Below are positions 39,330 through 47,058 of a DNA stretch of 64,000 nt, piece by piece; position 1 is the stretch's first letter, and each line of letters starts with the position of its first letter. The DNA lies in NCBI RefSeq assembly GCF_018998565.1, contig NZ_JAHNZO010000027.1:49713-113712 (forward strand). The letters run 5' to 3'. Under the pieces are notes generated by a model. That model did no database searches. It saw nothing but the letters and a program-made list of their open reading frames with translations, and was not told where the DNA came from. Made by a program: the position numbers and the translations under genes. Source of the DNA: Paenibacillus oleatilyticus (GTDB taxonomy: Bacteria; Bacillota; Bacilli; Paenibacillales; NBRC-103111).

Positions 39330-40946
39330 ATGAAGCTTGTCAGACTTGCCGCCTTTATTCCGATACTCTCCGTTCTGCTCCTATCCGTCATGCTCCCCGG
39401 AGCCGCCGCCGTCGATATCGTTCCTTCGGAGCCGCGCAAGGTGATGCGTGTCGCCGGCGACAACAATTTTCCGCCGTTCGAATTTGTCGCCAACGGCACG
39501 TTTCAAGGATTTAACGTCGATATGTTGAATGCGCTCTCGCTCGAAACCGGCATTTCGTTCGAATTTTATCCGATGCCCTGGAGCGATGCGATCAAGGCGC
39601 TGGAAAGCGGCAAGGTGGATGCCATCCAAGGGATGAAGTACAGTCCGGAGCGAGCCCAGAGCTACCGCTTCTCCGAGCCGTATTTTACAAGCTCGCAGGG
39701 CATCTTCGTCCGCAAGGACTCGTATTCCGTCCATTCGCTGACCGATCTGCAGAACCGCAAAATCGCCGTGCAGGAAGGCGACATTAGCAGCGAAGCGATG
39801 CAGCGCATTCCGAACGCCACCGTGCTCGCGGCGGAAAATCAGGAGGAGGCGATCCGGCTTCTGCTCGGCGGTCAAGTGGACGCTTTTATCGGCAACCAGA
39901 TCACCGGCCAGTACGTGCTGCAAAAAAACCGTCAGCAGGACCAGGTGAAGCTGGTCGGCGATCCGATCGCTCCGACGGACTACGGCCTTGCCGTGCTCAA
40001 GAAGAACGAAGCGCTGCTCGGCGAAATCAATCACGGGCTGCGCGAACTGAAATCGAACGGCACCTATGCCAAAATCGAACGAAAATGGTTCGGCGAATAT
40101 ATTTATCCGTCCGCCCCGCGGCTGAAGGAGCTGCTATCCTACGTCGTGGCGGGACTCGTCATTACGGCAGCCGTCCTGCTGCTGATTCTATGGTGGAACT
40201 TCACGCTCAAGCGGGAATTGAAAAAGCGGCTGGACGCCTACAAGAAGACGCTGGACGAGCTGGCCCGCCGGGACCGGCTCCAATCGCTCGGCCAATTGGT
40301 CGCGGGCATCGCTCATGAGATCCGCAATCCGATCACTTCGATTTTATCGTATTCCCAGGCGCTGCCCTTCAAGTACGACAACAAGGAGTACCGCGAATTT
40401 TTCACAATGCACGTCACCGAGGAAGTGATGCGGCTGAACCGGATCGTGACGGAGCTGCTGGACTTCGCCCGCGAGAAGCCGCCCGAGAAAACGCTGTTCA
40501 AGCTGGAGGAGCCGGTGCGGGCCGTCGCTTTGTTTTTTCATAACCTTTTCGAGGAAAGACACATTGTCGTGCAGCTCGACGTACCGGATTCCGCATACGT
40601 GTGGGCGGATGCCCAGCAAATCAAGCAGGTGCTGATCAACCTCATCCGCAACGCCATCGATGCGATGCCAGGCGGCGGAACGCTCCGCATCGCCGCGCAG
40701 GAGCAGCAGCCGTTCGTCATTCTGGAGATCGAGGATTCGGGGGAAGGGATCGATGCGGACGACTTGCCGAAAATTTTCGAGCCGTTCTTCACCAAAAAAG
40801 CGGGCGGCGTCGGCCTCGGGCTGTCGATCAGCTATCAGCTGGTGCGGGATAACCGAGGGGAAATCGAAGTGACGAGCGAGAAAGGAGCCGGGACCCGAAT
40901 CGTATTGAAACTACCGAGCCAACTGGAGGAAGACGAGCATGCCTAA
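39330..40946 (+). CDS. Histidine kinase with solute-binding sensor domain
   Basis: A 538-aa sensor. Signal/anchor region 1-27. A family-3 solute-binding domain (about 38-258; 'NNFPPFEFVANGTFQGFNVDMLNALS', 'SGKVDAIQGMKYSPER') resembles polar amino-acid binding proteins. One membrane helix lies at 270-290, a DHp domain has H329 in 'AGIAHEIRNPITS', and the HATPase has 'NLIRNAIDAMPGGG', 'EDSGEGID' and 'GVGLGLSIS'. Its stop overlaps the next gene by 8 bp. It probably senses an extracellular amino acid directly and controls the sigma-54 activator encoded next. Confidence 0.92.
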   Translation: MKLVRLAAFIPILSVLLLSVMLPGAAAVDIVPSEPRKVMRVAGDNNFPPFEFVANGTFQGFNVDMLNALSLETGISFEFYPMPWSDAIKALESGKVDAIQGMKYSPERAQSYRFSEPYFTSSQGIFVRKDSYSVHSLTDLQNRKIAVQEGDISSEAMQRIPNATVLAAENQEEAIRLLLGGQVDAFIGNQITGQYVLQKNRQQDQVKLVGDPIAPTDYGLAVLKKNEALLGEINHGLRELKSNGTYAKIERKWFGEYIYPSAPRLKELLSYVVAGLVITAAVLLLILWWNFTLKRELKKRLDAYKKTLDELARRDRLQSLGQLVAGIAHEIRNPITSILSYSQALPFKYDNKEYREFFTMHVTEEVMRLNRIVTELLDFAREKPPEKTLFKLEEPVRAVALFFHNLFEERHIVVQLDVPDSAYVWADAQQIKQVLINLIRNAIDAMPGGGTLRIAAQEQQPFVILEIEDSGEGIDADDLPKIFEPFFTKKAGGVGLGLSISYQLVRDNRGEIEVTSEKGAGTRIVLKLPSQLEEDEHA

Positions 40947-42297
40947 ACCGAACCTGCTTATACTGGACGATGAAATTGCGATCTGCAAATCGCTTTCGTT
41001 TATTTTGGAAGACGATTACGAGGTTTATGCGTCCACCGACCCCGACGAGGCCATCGCCCTGTTCTCCCACGTCGCCTTCTCGATCGCCCTGCTCGACCTG
41101 AGGCTCGGGATGCGCGACGGCATCGAGGTGCTGAAGCAAATCCGCAGCATCTCCCCCCGGACGATCGTGATCATCATGACGGCGTACGGCAGCATCCCGT
41201 CGGCGGTGGAAGCGATGCGGCAAGGCGCGTTCTACTATGCTGCCAAGCCGATCGATATTCATGAGTTGAAAGTGCTGCTGGAAAAAGCGATGGAGCAGTT
41301 TCAGCTGCAATCGCGGGTCGAATGGCTGAACGAAGAGATTCAAAAAGCGTACGACGTGCACGGCTTGATCGGGAACAGCGCGCAGATGCAAAACGTCTTC
41401 TCGCTGATCGACAAGGTCAAGAACATCGATTCCAGCGTCCTGATCATGGGGGAAAGCGGTACAGGGAAAGAGCTGGTGGCACGCGCGATTCATTTTGCCG
41501 GCGACCGGCAGAAGCAGGTGTTCTCGACGATCAACTGCGCCGCCATCCCCGCCAACTTGATCGAATCGGAGCTGTTCGGCTATGAGAAGGGTGCCTTTAC
41601 CGGCGCCGTGGCGCGGAAAACGGGCATTTTCGAAACGGCCAACGGCGGCACGCTGTTTCTGGACGAGATCGGCGAGCTCGACATCGGGCTGCAGAGCAAG
41701 CTGCTCCGCGTGCTTCAGGAGAAAGCGATCATGCGGATCGGCGGGCAAAAGGAAATCGCGATCGACGTGCGGATTATTGCGGCCACCAACCGGGATTTGA
41801 AGAAGGAAATTCAGCAGGGCAAGTTCCGGGAGGACCTGTACTACCGGCTGAACGTCATTCCGATTCTGCTGCCGCCGCTGCGTGACCGGCAAGAAGATAT
41901 CTCTTCGCTGATTCAGCACTTCATCAACAAAATCAACGAGCGCATGTCGAAGCAAATCAAAGGCATCGAGCCGGATGCGCTTCAACTGCTGCTGGACTAT
42001 CCGTTTCCCGGCAACGTGAGGGAGCTTCAGAACATCATTGAGCGCTCGATTGCGCTGGCGGACGGCGACCGGGTGACGGTCAGCGATCTGCCCGGAGATC
42101 TGCAGATGAAGCCGACGCAACCCGCCGACAGCAAGCTGGTGCCCGTTTACGTCGGAGAAACGATGGACACGATCGAGCGAAAGGTCATTCTGTCCACGCT
42201 CCAGGCGATGGACGGCAACCGGCGCAAGACAGCGGAGACGCTCGGCATCGGGGAGCGCACGCTGCGCGACAAGCTGGCCCGCTACCGGGCCGAATGA
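40939..42297 (+). CDS. NtrC-family sigma-54-dependent response regulator
   Basis: A 452-aa bacterial enhancer-binding protein. Receiver 1-120 with phospho-acceptor D53 (ALLDLRLG). AAA+ domain 142-370 with Walker A GESGTGKE (171-178), sigma-54 contact loop GAFTGA (218-223) and 'GGTLFLDEIGEL'. C-terminal Fis-type helix-turn-helix 'ILSTLQAMDGNRRKTAETLGIGERTLRDKLARY'. It is translated in overlap with its kinase. An exact -24/-12 promoter stands before the next operon (42657-42672), the obvious target. Confidence 0.94.
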   Translation: MPKPNLLILDDEIAICKSLSFILEDDYEVYASTDPDEAIALFSHVAFSIALLDLRLGMRDGIEVLKQIRSISPRTIVIIMTAYGSIPSAVEAMRQGAFYYAAKPIDIHELKVLLEKAMEQFQLQSRVEWLNEEIQKAYDVHGLIGNSAQMQNVFSLIDKVKNIDSSVLIMGESGTGKELVARAIHFAGDRQKQVFSTINCAAIPANLIESELFGYEKGAFTGAVARKTGIFETANGGTLFLDEIGELDIGLQSKLLRVLQEKAIMRIGGQKEIAIDVRIIAATNRDLKKEIQQGKFREDLYYRLNVIPILLPPLRDRQEDISSLIQHFINKINERMSKQIKGIEPDALQLLLDYPFPGNVRELQNIIERSIALADGDRVTVSDLPGDLQMKPTQPADSKLVPVYVGETMDTIERKVILSTLQAMDGNRRKTAETLGIGERTLRDKLARYRAE

Positions 42298-42300
42298 CAA

Positions 42301-42322
42301 CCGGGCGGCAAAAACCGCCCGG
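42301..42322 (+). terminator. Hairpin after the sigma-54 activator gene
   Basis: A perfect eight-bp CCGGGCGG/CCGCCCGG stem with loop CAAAAA starts four bases after the stop codon. The T-tract is poor, so termination strength is uncertain. Confidence 0.5.
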
Positions 42323-42354
42323 CAAATTTCGCCGCCCCGGCAATTTCCGCCGCT

Positions 42355-42640
42355 TTTTTCGCTCTATCCGCCACCTCCCCCCTGCCCGTTGACTCCTACC
42401 TGCTTCCGCTTTTTCGGCTTGCTCGCCACCTTTCCTCCTACCTCACCGTTTTCACCTGCTCACCGGCTTTTCCTCCTCCTTCTGCCTTCCCGTTCTGCTT
42501 CACCGTTTGTCGCTATCCGCCATCATTCCGCCACTTTCCCTTCTCTCCGCTTTTTCCGTTTCCATGGCTTACCTTATTGTATCCGCTCCTTATCCTATCC
42601 CGCGCCCCCCCAATCCAAGCCAATCCCCCCTGCCGTTCGC
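42355..42640 (+). other. Pyrimidine-rich gene-free tract
   Basis: Nearly 300 bp in which the plus strand is overwhelmingly C and T, with recurring CCGC, TTTCC and CTTTT runs. No credible coding frame or clear palindrome is seen. It occupies the region where an enhancer for the sigma-54 promoter at 42657 would be expected. Confidence 0.5.
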
Positions 42641-42656
42641 TCTGCCGAAAACCTAT

Positions 42657-42672
42657 TGGCACGATATTTGCT
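42657..42672 (+). promoter_or_regulatory. Sigma-54 (-24/-12) promoter
   Basis: TGGCAC, five bases, TTGCT matches the sigma-54 consensus exactly, with GG and GC separated by the required spacing. It lies 48 bp before the binding-protein gene and just downstream of an NtrC-type activator gene. Confidence 0.85.
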
Positions 42673-42719
42673 TATAGAAAAAGCGTAACGACAAAACGAT
42701 ATGCAGGGGGAATTATACA

Positions 42720-43538
42720 ATGATGTTCAAACCAAAAAAGCAGGCTTTTCTGGCAGTATTCTGTATGTTAACGCTCATGGTTTCGGCGTGCGGCAGCAAG
42801 CCCGACGCTTCGGCAGGACAGCAAGCTCCGGCGGCGGCTGCGAGCAGCAACGAGATCTTATCTAAAATCGCCAAGACGAAAACGCTTACGGTAGGAACGG
42901 ACGCCACTTTCAAGCCGTTCGAGTACAAATCCGGCGATCAATTTGAAGGCTTCGACATCGAGCTGATCCGTGCGGTAGCCAAAGAGCTAGGCGCCGATAA
43001 AGTCGAATTCGTGGATACCGAGTTCAAAGGTCTCATTCCGGGGCTGCAGGCGAAGAAGTTCGATCTCATCGTCTCGGCGATGTATATTACCGACGAGCGC
43101 AAGAAGACGATCGACTTCTCCGATTCGTATTTTCCGGGCGGCCTTTCGATCATGGTGAAGAAAGACAACGAAGCGGTAAAAAGCTTCGACGATCTGAGCG
43201 GGAAAAAAGTGGCGGTGCAAATCGGCACAAAATCAGTCAAATTCGTGGAAGAAAGCCGCAAGAACATCGAACTGGTCAAAGTGGAGAAAAACACGGAAAT
43301 GTTCCTGGAGCTGGAGACCGGCAAAGCCGACGCGGTCATCACCGGATTCCCGGCCGCCAAAGCTTACGCCAAAGAAAAAGGCACGGTCAAAGTACTGCCC
43401 CAAACACTCACGGAAGAGTATTACGGCTATGGCATCCGCAAGGATAACCCGGAATTCGTGAAGGCTGTCAACGATGCGGTCAAGAAGGTCAAAGACAGCG
43501 GTAAATACAACCAAATTGTTAAAAAATGGTTCGAATAA
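42720..43538 (+). CDS. Amino-acid ABC transporter binding lipoprotein
   Basis: A 272-aa family-3 solute-binding protein. Lipobox VSAC (Cys24), Ala-rich linker, then 'LTVGTDATFKPFEYKSGDQFEGFDIELIRAVAKELG' and 'KKFDLIVSAMYITDERKKTIDFSDSYF', typical of polar or basic amino-acid receptors. GCAGGGGGAATT precedes the ATG; a second ATG follows immediately. First gene of the sigma-54-driven operon. Ligand not proven; the linked ureohydrolase favours arginine, agmatine or a histidine breakdown product. Confidence 0.92.
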   Translation: MMFKPKKQAFLAVFCMLTLMVSACGSKPDASAGQQAPAAAASSNEILSKIAKTKTLTVGTDATFKPFEYKSGDQFEGFDIELIRAVAKELGADKVEFVDTEFKGLIPGLQAKKFDLIVSAMYITDERKKTIDFSDSYFPGGLSIMVKKDNEAVKSFDDLSGKKVAVQIGTKSVKFVEESRKNIELVKVEKNTEMFLELETGKADAVITGFPAAKAYAKEKGTVKVLPQTLTEEYYGYGIRKDNPEFVKAVNDAVKKVKDSGKYNQIVKKWFE

Positions 43539-43576
43539 TCGACCAGGCAGCTTAGCTCGCGATTAGGAGGGAAACT

Positions 43577-44254
43577 ATGCAGCATTTTGACTTCAGCGTC
43601 CTTGGCGAGTGGCAGAATATCCGGCTGCTGCTGCAATCGTTATGGTATACGGTCATTTATACGCTGGGCGGGTTTGTGCTCAGCCTGATCATCGGGGCGT
43701 TCATTTCGTTCGGACAAATGTCCAAATTCAAGCCGTGGAAATATGTATCGCTCGCTTATCTGTCCTGGTTCCGGGGGACTCCGCTGCTCGTGCAGTTGTT
43801 CCTGCTCTATTACGGACTGCCGATCGTGTTCGGCATCGACACGGTACCATGGGTATCCGGCGTCATCGCCTTGGGGATGTACAGCGGCGCGTATGCTTCC
43901 CAGGTCATCCGCGGAGCCGTTCAATCGATCGACAAAGGGCAGATGGAGGCCGGGCGTTCCCTCGGCTTCTCCTATGCGCAGACGATGCGCAAAATCGTGA
44001 TCCCGCAGGCGGTAATCCGCATGCTGGCGCCGATGACCAACGAGTTCATCTCGCTCACGAAAAACTCCTCCCTGCTGTCGACGATTACGGTCGTCGAGCT
44101 GTTCCGGCAGGCGAACCTGCTGATTGCCGATACGTACAAAACGATCGAATTTTTGCTGGCTATCGCAATTCTGTACTATTTGGTCAACAACCTGATCGGG
44201 TTTATCGGCCTGCTGCTGGAAAGACGTCTCGGAACGGGGGATGATATGCGATGA
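43577..44254 (+). CDS. Amino-acid ABC transporter permease
   Basis: A 225-aa permease of the HisM/GlnP family with about five helices. It shows the typical 'YLSWFRGTPLLVQLFLLYYGLP' segment and EAA loop 'GQMEAGRSLGFSYAQTMRKIVIPQAVIRMLAPMTNEFISLTKNSSL'. GGAGGGAAACT precedes the ATG. Its stop overlaps the ATPase start by four bases (ATGA), showing coupling. It functions as a homodimeric channel for the operon's binding protein. Confidence 0.93.
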   Translation: MQHFDFSVLGEWQNIRLLLQSLWYTVIYTLGGFVLSLIIGAFISFGQMSKFKPWKYVSLAYLSWFRGTPLLVQLFLLYYGLPIVFGIDTVPWVSGVIALGMYSGAYASQVIRGAVQSIDKGQMEAGRSLGFSYAQTMRKIVIPQAVIRMLAPMTNEFISLTKNSSLLSTITVVELFRQANLLIADTYKTIEFLLAIAILYYLVNNLIGFIGLLLERRLGTGDDMR

Positions 44255-45021
44255 TACAAATAAACGGGATTCACAAGTCGTTCGGCAGCAACCACGTGCT
44301 GCGCGGCGTCGATCTTCAGGTGCAGCAAGGGGAGGTCGTCGTCATTCTCGGGCCGTCGGGCTCGGGCAAAAGCACGCTGCTGCGCTGCATCAACTATCTG
44401 GAAACGTACGACAAAGGCAGCGTCGTCATCGAAGGAAAGCCGATCGGCCGCATTCCCGCGCAAGGACAGGCCGGCCAGTCCGTGGAAATGCCGCAGAAGG
44501 ACCTGAATGCCGTCCGTCAGGATGTCGGCATGGTGTTCCAATCGTTCAACCTGTTTCCGCACAAGTCGGTGCTGCACAACATTACGATGGCTCCGATCTC
44601 GCTGCGGGGCATGAGCCAGGAAGACGCCGAGCAATTGGCGCGCGAGCTGCTGCGCAAGGTCGGCCTGCAGGACAAGGCGGAAGCCCGTCCGTCCAGCCTG
44701 TCCGGCGGGCAAAAGCAGCGGGTCGCCATCGCCCGCGCGCTAGCCATGAAGCCGAAGGTGATGCTGTTCGACGAGCCGACCTCCGCGCTGGACCCGGAGA
44801 CGGTCGGCGAGGTGCTGCAGGTCATGCGCACCTTGGCGAAGGAAGGCATGACCATGGTCATCGTCACGCACGAGATGGGCTTCGCCCGGGACGTCGCGGA
44901 CCGCGTCGTCGTGATGGACGGCGGCGTCATTATCGAGGAAGGCAAGCCGTCCGAAATTTTCACAAAGCCCTCGCATCCCCGCACCCAAATGTTCCTGAGC
45001 CAAGTGCTCGAAAGCAAGTAA
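44251..45021 (+). CDS. Amino-acid ABC transporter ATP-binding protein
   Basis: A 256-aa HisP/GlnQ-type ATPase. Walker A 'GPSGSGKST', Q-loop 'VFQSFNLFPHKSVL', ABC signature LSGGQKQRVAIARAL, Walker B 'KVMLFDEPTSALDPE' and the H-loop 'MVIVTHEM' are all present. It powers uptake by the preceding permease and binding protein. A 38-bp gap separates it from the ureohydrolase gene, so all four genes likely form one transcript. Confidence 0.95.
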   Translation: MIQINGIHKSFGSNHVLRGVDLQVQQGEVVVILGPSGSGKSTLLRCINYLETYDKGSVVIEGKPIGRIPAQGQAGQSVEMPQKDLNAVRQDVGMVFQSFNLFPHKSVLHNITMAPISLRGMSQEDAEQLARELLRKVGLQDKAEARPSSLSGGQKQRVAIARALAMKPKVMLFDEPTSALDPETVGEVLQVMRTLAKEGMTMVIVTHEMGFARDVADRVVVMDGGVIIEEGKPSEIFTKPSHPRTQMFLSQVLESK

Positions 45022-45059
45022 GGAAGCGCGTAAAATCGCACGAAGGAGAAAAAAACGTC

Positions 45060-46040
45060 ATGCACAAATTCACTCATCTGCAGCGGCCCGGCGTAATGTT
45101 TACTCCGGGCGCAGGCGACCCGTATGTGACCCGGCTCTGCGACTGGATTACGGAATGGGACGGGCAGCGGCCGCTCGACGCCGCAATCGTCGGCGCTCCT
45201 CTGTCGAAAAGCTCGATCAGCTTCTCGGGCGCCCATTTGCATCCCGCTACGCTAAGACAGCTGTTCAGCGCCTTTACGACGTATAACTTCGAAGCGGATC
45301 TGGACCTGAGCAGCTTGCAAGTCAGCGATCTCGGAGATGTAGGTATGCACGTCACCGACATTCCGCAGTGCCATCGCAACATCGAACAGGCGTTTCAAGA
45401 AATTTCGCGGCAGCTCCCCTCCACGATTCCGTGTCTGGTGGGCGGCGACCACTCGATTACGTTTCCGGCGCTGACGGGCATTCAGAGCGTTCGCCAAGAA
45501 CGCATTGGGCTAATCCAGTTCGACGCCCATCTCGATGTCCGGGATACGGCCTACGGCGGCAGATCGAACGGAACCCCTATCCGCAGTCTGGTGGAAAACA
45601 GCATTATCCGGGGCGAGGATATCGTGAATATCGGCCTGCGCAGCTTCGCCAATTCCAAAGCGTACCGCGACTTCGCCGAGCAGCAGGGCATTACGCTTTA
45701 TACGGCAAGGCAAGTCCGGGAGGAAGGCATCAAGCCGATTCTGGAACGGACGATTCGCGAGCTTGCCGCCAAAACGGATTCCGTCTACGTCACGTTCGAT
45801 ATCGACGTGCTGGACCAAGCGGACGTCCCCGGCGTGCCGGCGATCGGGCCGGGCGGCCTCTCGCCGGTCGACTTGTTCATTTGCGCCGAGCTGCTCGGAG
45901 AGTGGAACCGCGTCATCGGCATGGACATGGTCTGTGTGGACCCGAGCCGGGATACGCGCGACCGGACATCGCGCATAAGCCTACATGTTCTGCTGTACTT
46001 CTTGACCGGACTCGCCAGACGACGGCTCGCGTTTGCTTAA
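45060..46040 (+). CDS. Ureohydrolase (arginase/agmatinase/formiminoglutamase family)
   Basis: A 326-aa binuclear manganese hydrolase. Ligand motifs are GGDHS (128-132), DAHLD (155-159) and DIDVLD (247-252). The N-terminal 'VGAPLSKSSISFSGAHLHPATLRQLFSAFTTYNFE' resembles Bacillus formiminoglutamase/agmatinase-like members more than classical arginase, so the substrate could be formiminoglutamate, agmatine or arginine. ATG 45060 is chosen because GAAGGAGA precedes it; the longer open frame is a shadow of the ATPase. It lies in the amino-acid uptake operon, implying the imported compound is degraded by it. The stop codon falls at the edge of a palindromic element. Confidence 0.87.
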   Translation: MHKFTHLQRPGVMFTPGAGDPYVTRLCDWITEWDGQRPLDAAIVGAPLSKSSISFSGAHLHPATLRQLFSAFTTYNFEADLDLSSLQVSDLGDVGMHVTDIPQCHRNIEQAFQEISRQLPSTIPCLVGGDHSITFPALTGIQSVRQERIGLIQFDAHLDVRDTAYGGRSNGTPIRSLVENSIIRGEDIVNIGLRSFANSKAYRDFAEQQGITLYTARQVREEGIKPILERTIRELAAKTDSVYVTFDIDVLDQADVPGVPAIGPGGLSPVDLFICAELLGEWNRVIGMDMVCVDPSRDTRDRTSRISLHVLLYFLTGLARRRLAFA

Positions 46041-46240
46041 AGTGATAAATTAGGGAAATATAAATGTACGAGGGGGGGTGGGGTATCCACTTCCGGTCGC
46101 TGTTGTCTGCAGGAAATTTATATTGGAAGCCGCTTAGCAGCGGGTATTTCCCGCACACAAAGGCGAACGCTTCGCTCCTCCAGTGGATACCCCACCGCCA
46201 TATGTATTTCTATTTTTATTAAAACCACTTTCTCAACAGC
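46035..46240 (+). mobile_element. MITE-like palindromic element, copy 3
   Basis: Same orientation as copy 1. The right end CCACTTTCTCAACAG (46225-46239) is intact. The left end is degenerate and seems to begin inside the last codons of the ureohydrolase gene (TTGCTTAAAGTG). Inner arms GTGGGGTATCCACT/AGTGGATACCCCAC and the central CCGCT/AGCGG hairpin are conserved. A terminator hairpin follows five bases after its right end. No hairpin copy is seen on its left. Confidence 0.78.
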
Positions 46241-46244
46241 CTAG

Positions 46245-46272
46245 GACCTGCTGCCGTGACAGCAGGTCTCTT
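46245..46272 (+). terminator. Terminator of the amino-acid operon
   Basis: A perfect nine-bp GACCTGCTG/CAGCAGGTC stem with a six-base loop followed by TCTTT, immediately right of the palindromic element. Confidence 0.75.
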
Positions 46273-46274
46273 TG

Positions 46275-47030
46275 TCAAAAGCTGGATTTGCCCTGCATAT
46301 AGTTGTCGTGCGCCTGCTTGACCCAATCGAACAAATAAGCGCTGCCGCCGTGATCCGGGTGAAGCTTTTTCATTAATGTCCGGTAGCGCTGTTTCAGCTC
46401 TTTGGGCGAGGCGTCGTCCGCAGCGCCGATTAGCGTCGAAAAGGACACCGGTCCCCTGCTTGGTCCCGACGGTCTCGCAGAATCTCTCGCAGAGTCCGAC
46501 GAGCTGTCCCCGTAATGCCGGTTATACGACTTTTTCTCGTCCGATGCTTGCCGGTACAGCTCTTGAAATTCGGCTTCCAGCCTATCGAGATACGGCTCCA
46601 GCTCCTCTTCCGCCCCGAGCCATTCCCCTTCCCAGAATTCGTGCTCAAATTGCTCGTAGAGCGCGTCGAAGCGCTCCATCCAATCGTTCAGCATGACCAC
46701 CGAAGCTTTGATCTTCTCCGTGAGCCGGAAAATCCGGATCACCTGATGCACTGCCCACTCGGGCATATTCCGGGCGAAGGCATGCAGCACCCTGCTCATA
46801 TATTTGTCGGGCAAGCGGGCATCCTCCCAAAACTCCAGCAAGGCCCGCTGCTGATCACGGTTTAGCCTCTTTCCGATCTGTACGGCCATCGGAAGACTGA
46901 CGGCGCTTTTGCTTAGCTGGACCTTCCAGCTTTCCGTCAAATTCGTCAGCGCAGCCACGACCGGAATCAACCGGTCATCCGTCACCGTAATCCTCTCCGG
47001 GTCGGGGCGGTCCTTCATCGTATCGTCCAT
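46275..47030 (-). CDS. J-domain protein
   Basis: A 251-aa cytoplasmic protein with an alpha-helical N-terminal region (about 1-175) of no known family, a Ser/Arg-rich linker (about 176-190) and a C-terminal J-domain with the HPD triad in 'MKKLHPDHGGSAYLFDWVKQAHDNYMQ'. J-domains stimulate Hsp70 ATPases, so it may direct DnaK to specific clients through its N-terminal part. ATG 47030 follows GAGGAGGGCAGCG. The position of the J-domain at the C-terminus sets it apart from classical DnaJ. Confidence 0.82.
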   Translation of the reverse strand: MDDTMKDRPDPERITVTDDRLIPVVAALTNLTESWKVQLSKSAVSLPMAVQIGKRLNRDQQRALLEFWEDARLPDKYMSRVLHAFARNMPEWAVHQVIRIFRLTEKIKASVVMLNDWMERFDALYEQFEHEFWEGEWLGAEEELEPYLDRLEAEFQELYRQASDEKKSYNRHYGDSSSDSARDSARPSGPSRGPVSFSTLIGAADDASPKELKQRYRTLMKKLHPDHGGSAYLFDWVKQAHDNYMQGKSSF

Positions 47031-47058
47031 TCGCTGCCCTCCTCTTCCGCTTCCAGGT

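Noticed and set aside
40828..42300. A 490-residue leftward reading frame opposite the sigma-54 activator
   Set aside because: Antisense shadow; the plus-strand frame has all NtrC motifs.
42389..42688. A 99-residue rightward ORF before the amino-acid operon
   Set aside because: It is a translation of the pyrimidine-rich tract (P, F, S, L only), overlaps the sigma-54 promoter and has no start signal.
44241..46040. An ATPase-ureohydrolase fusion protein
   Set aside because: The first 270 residues are an out-of-frame reading of the ABC ATPase. A good ribosome site and ATG at 45060 mark the true start.
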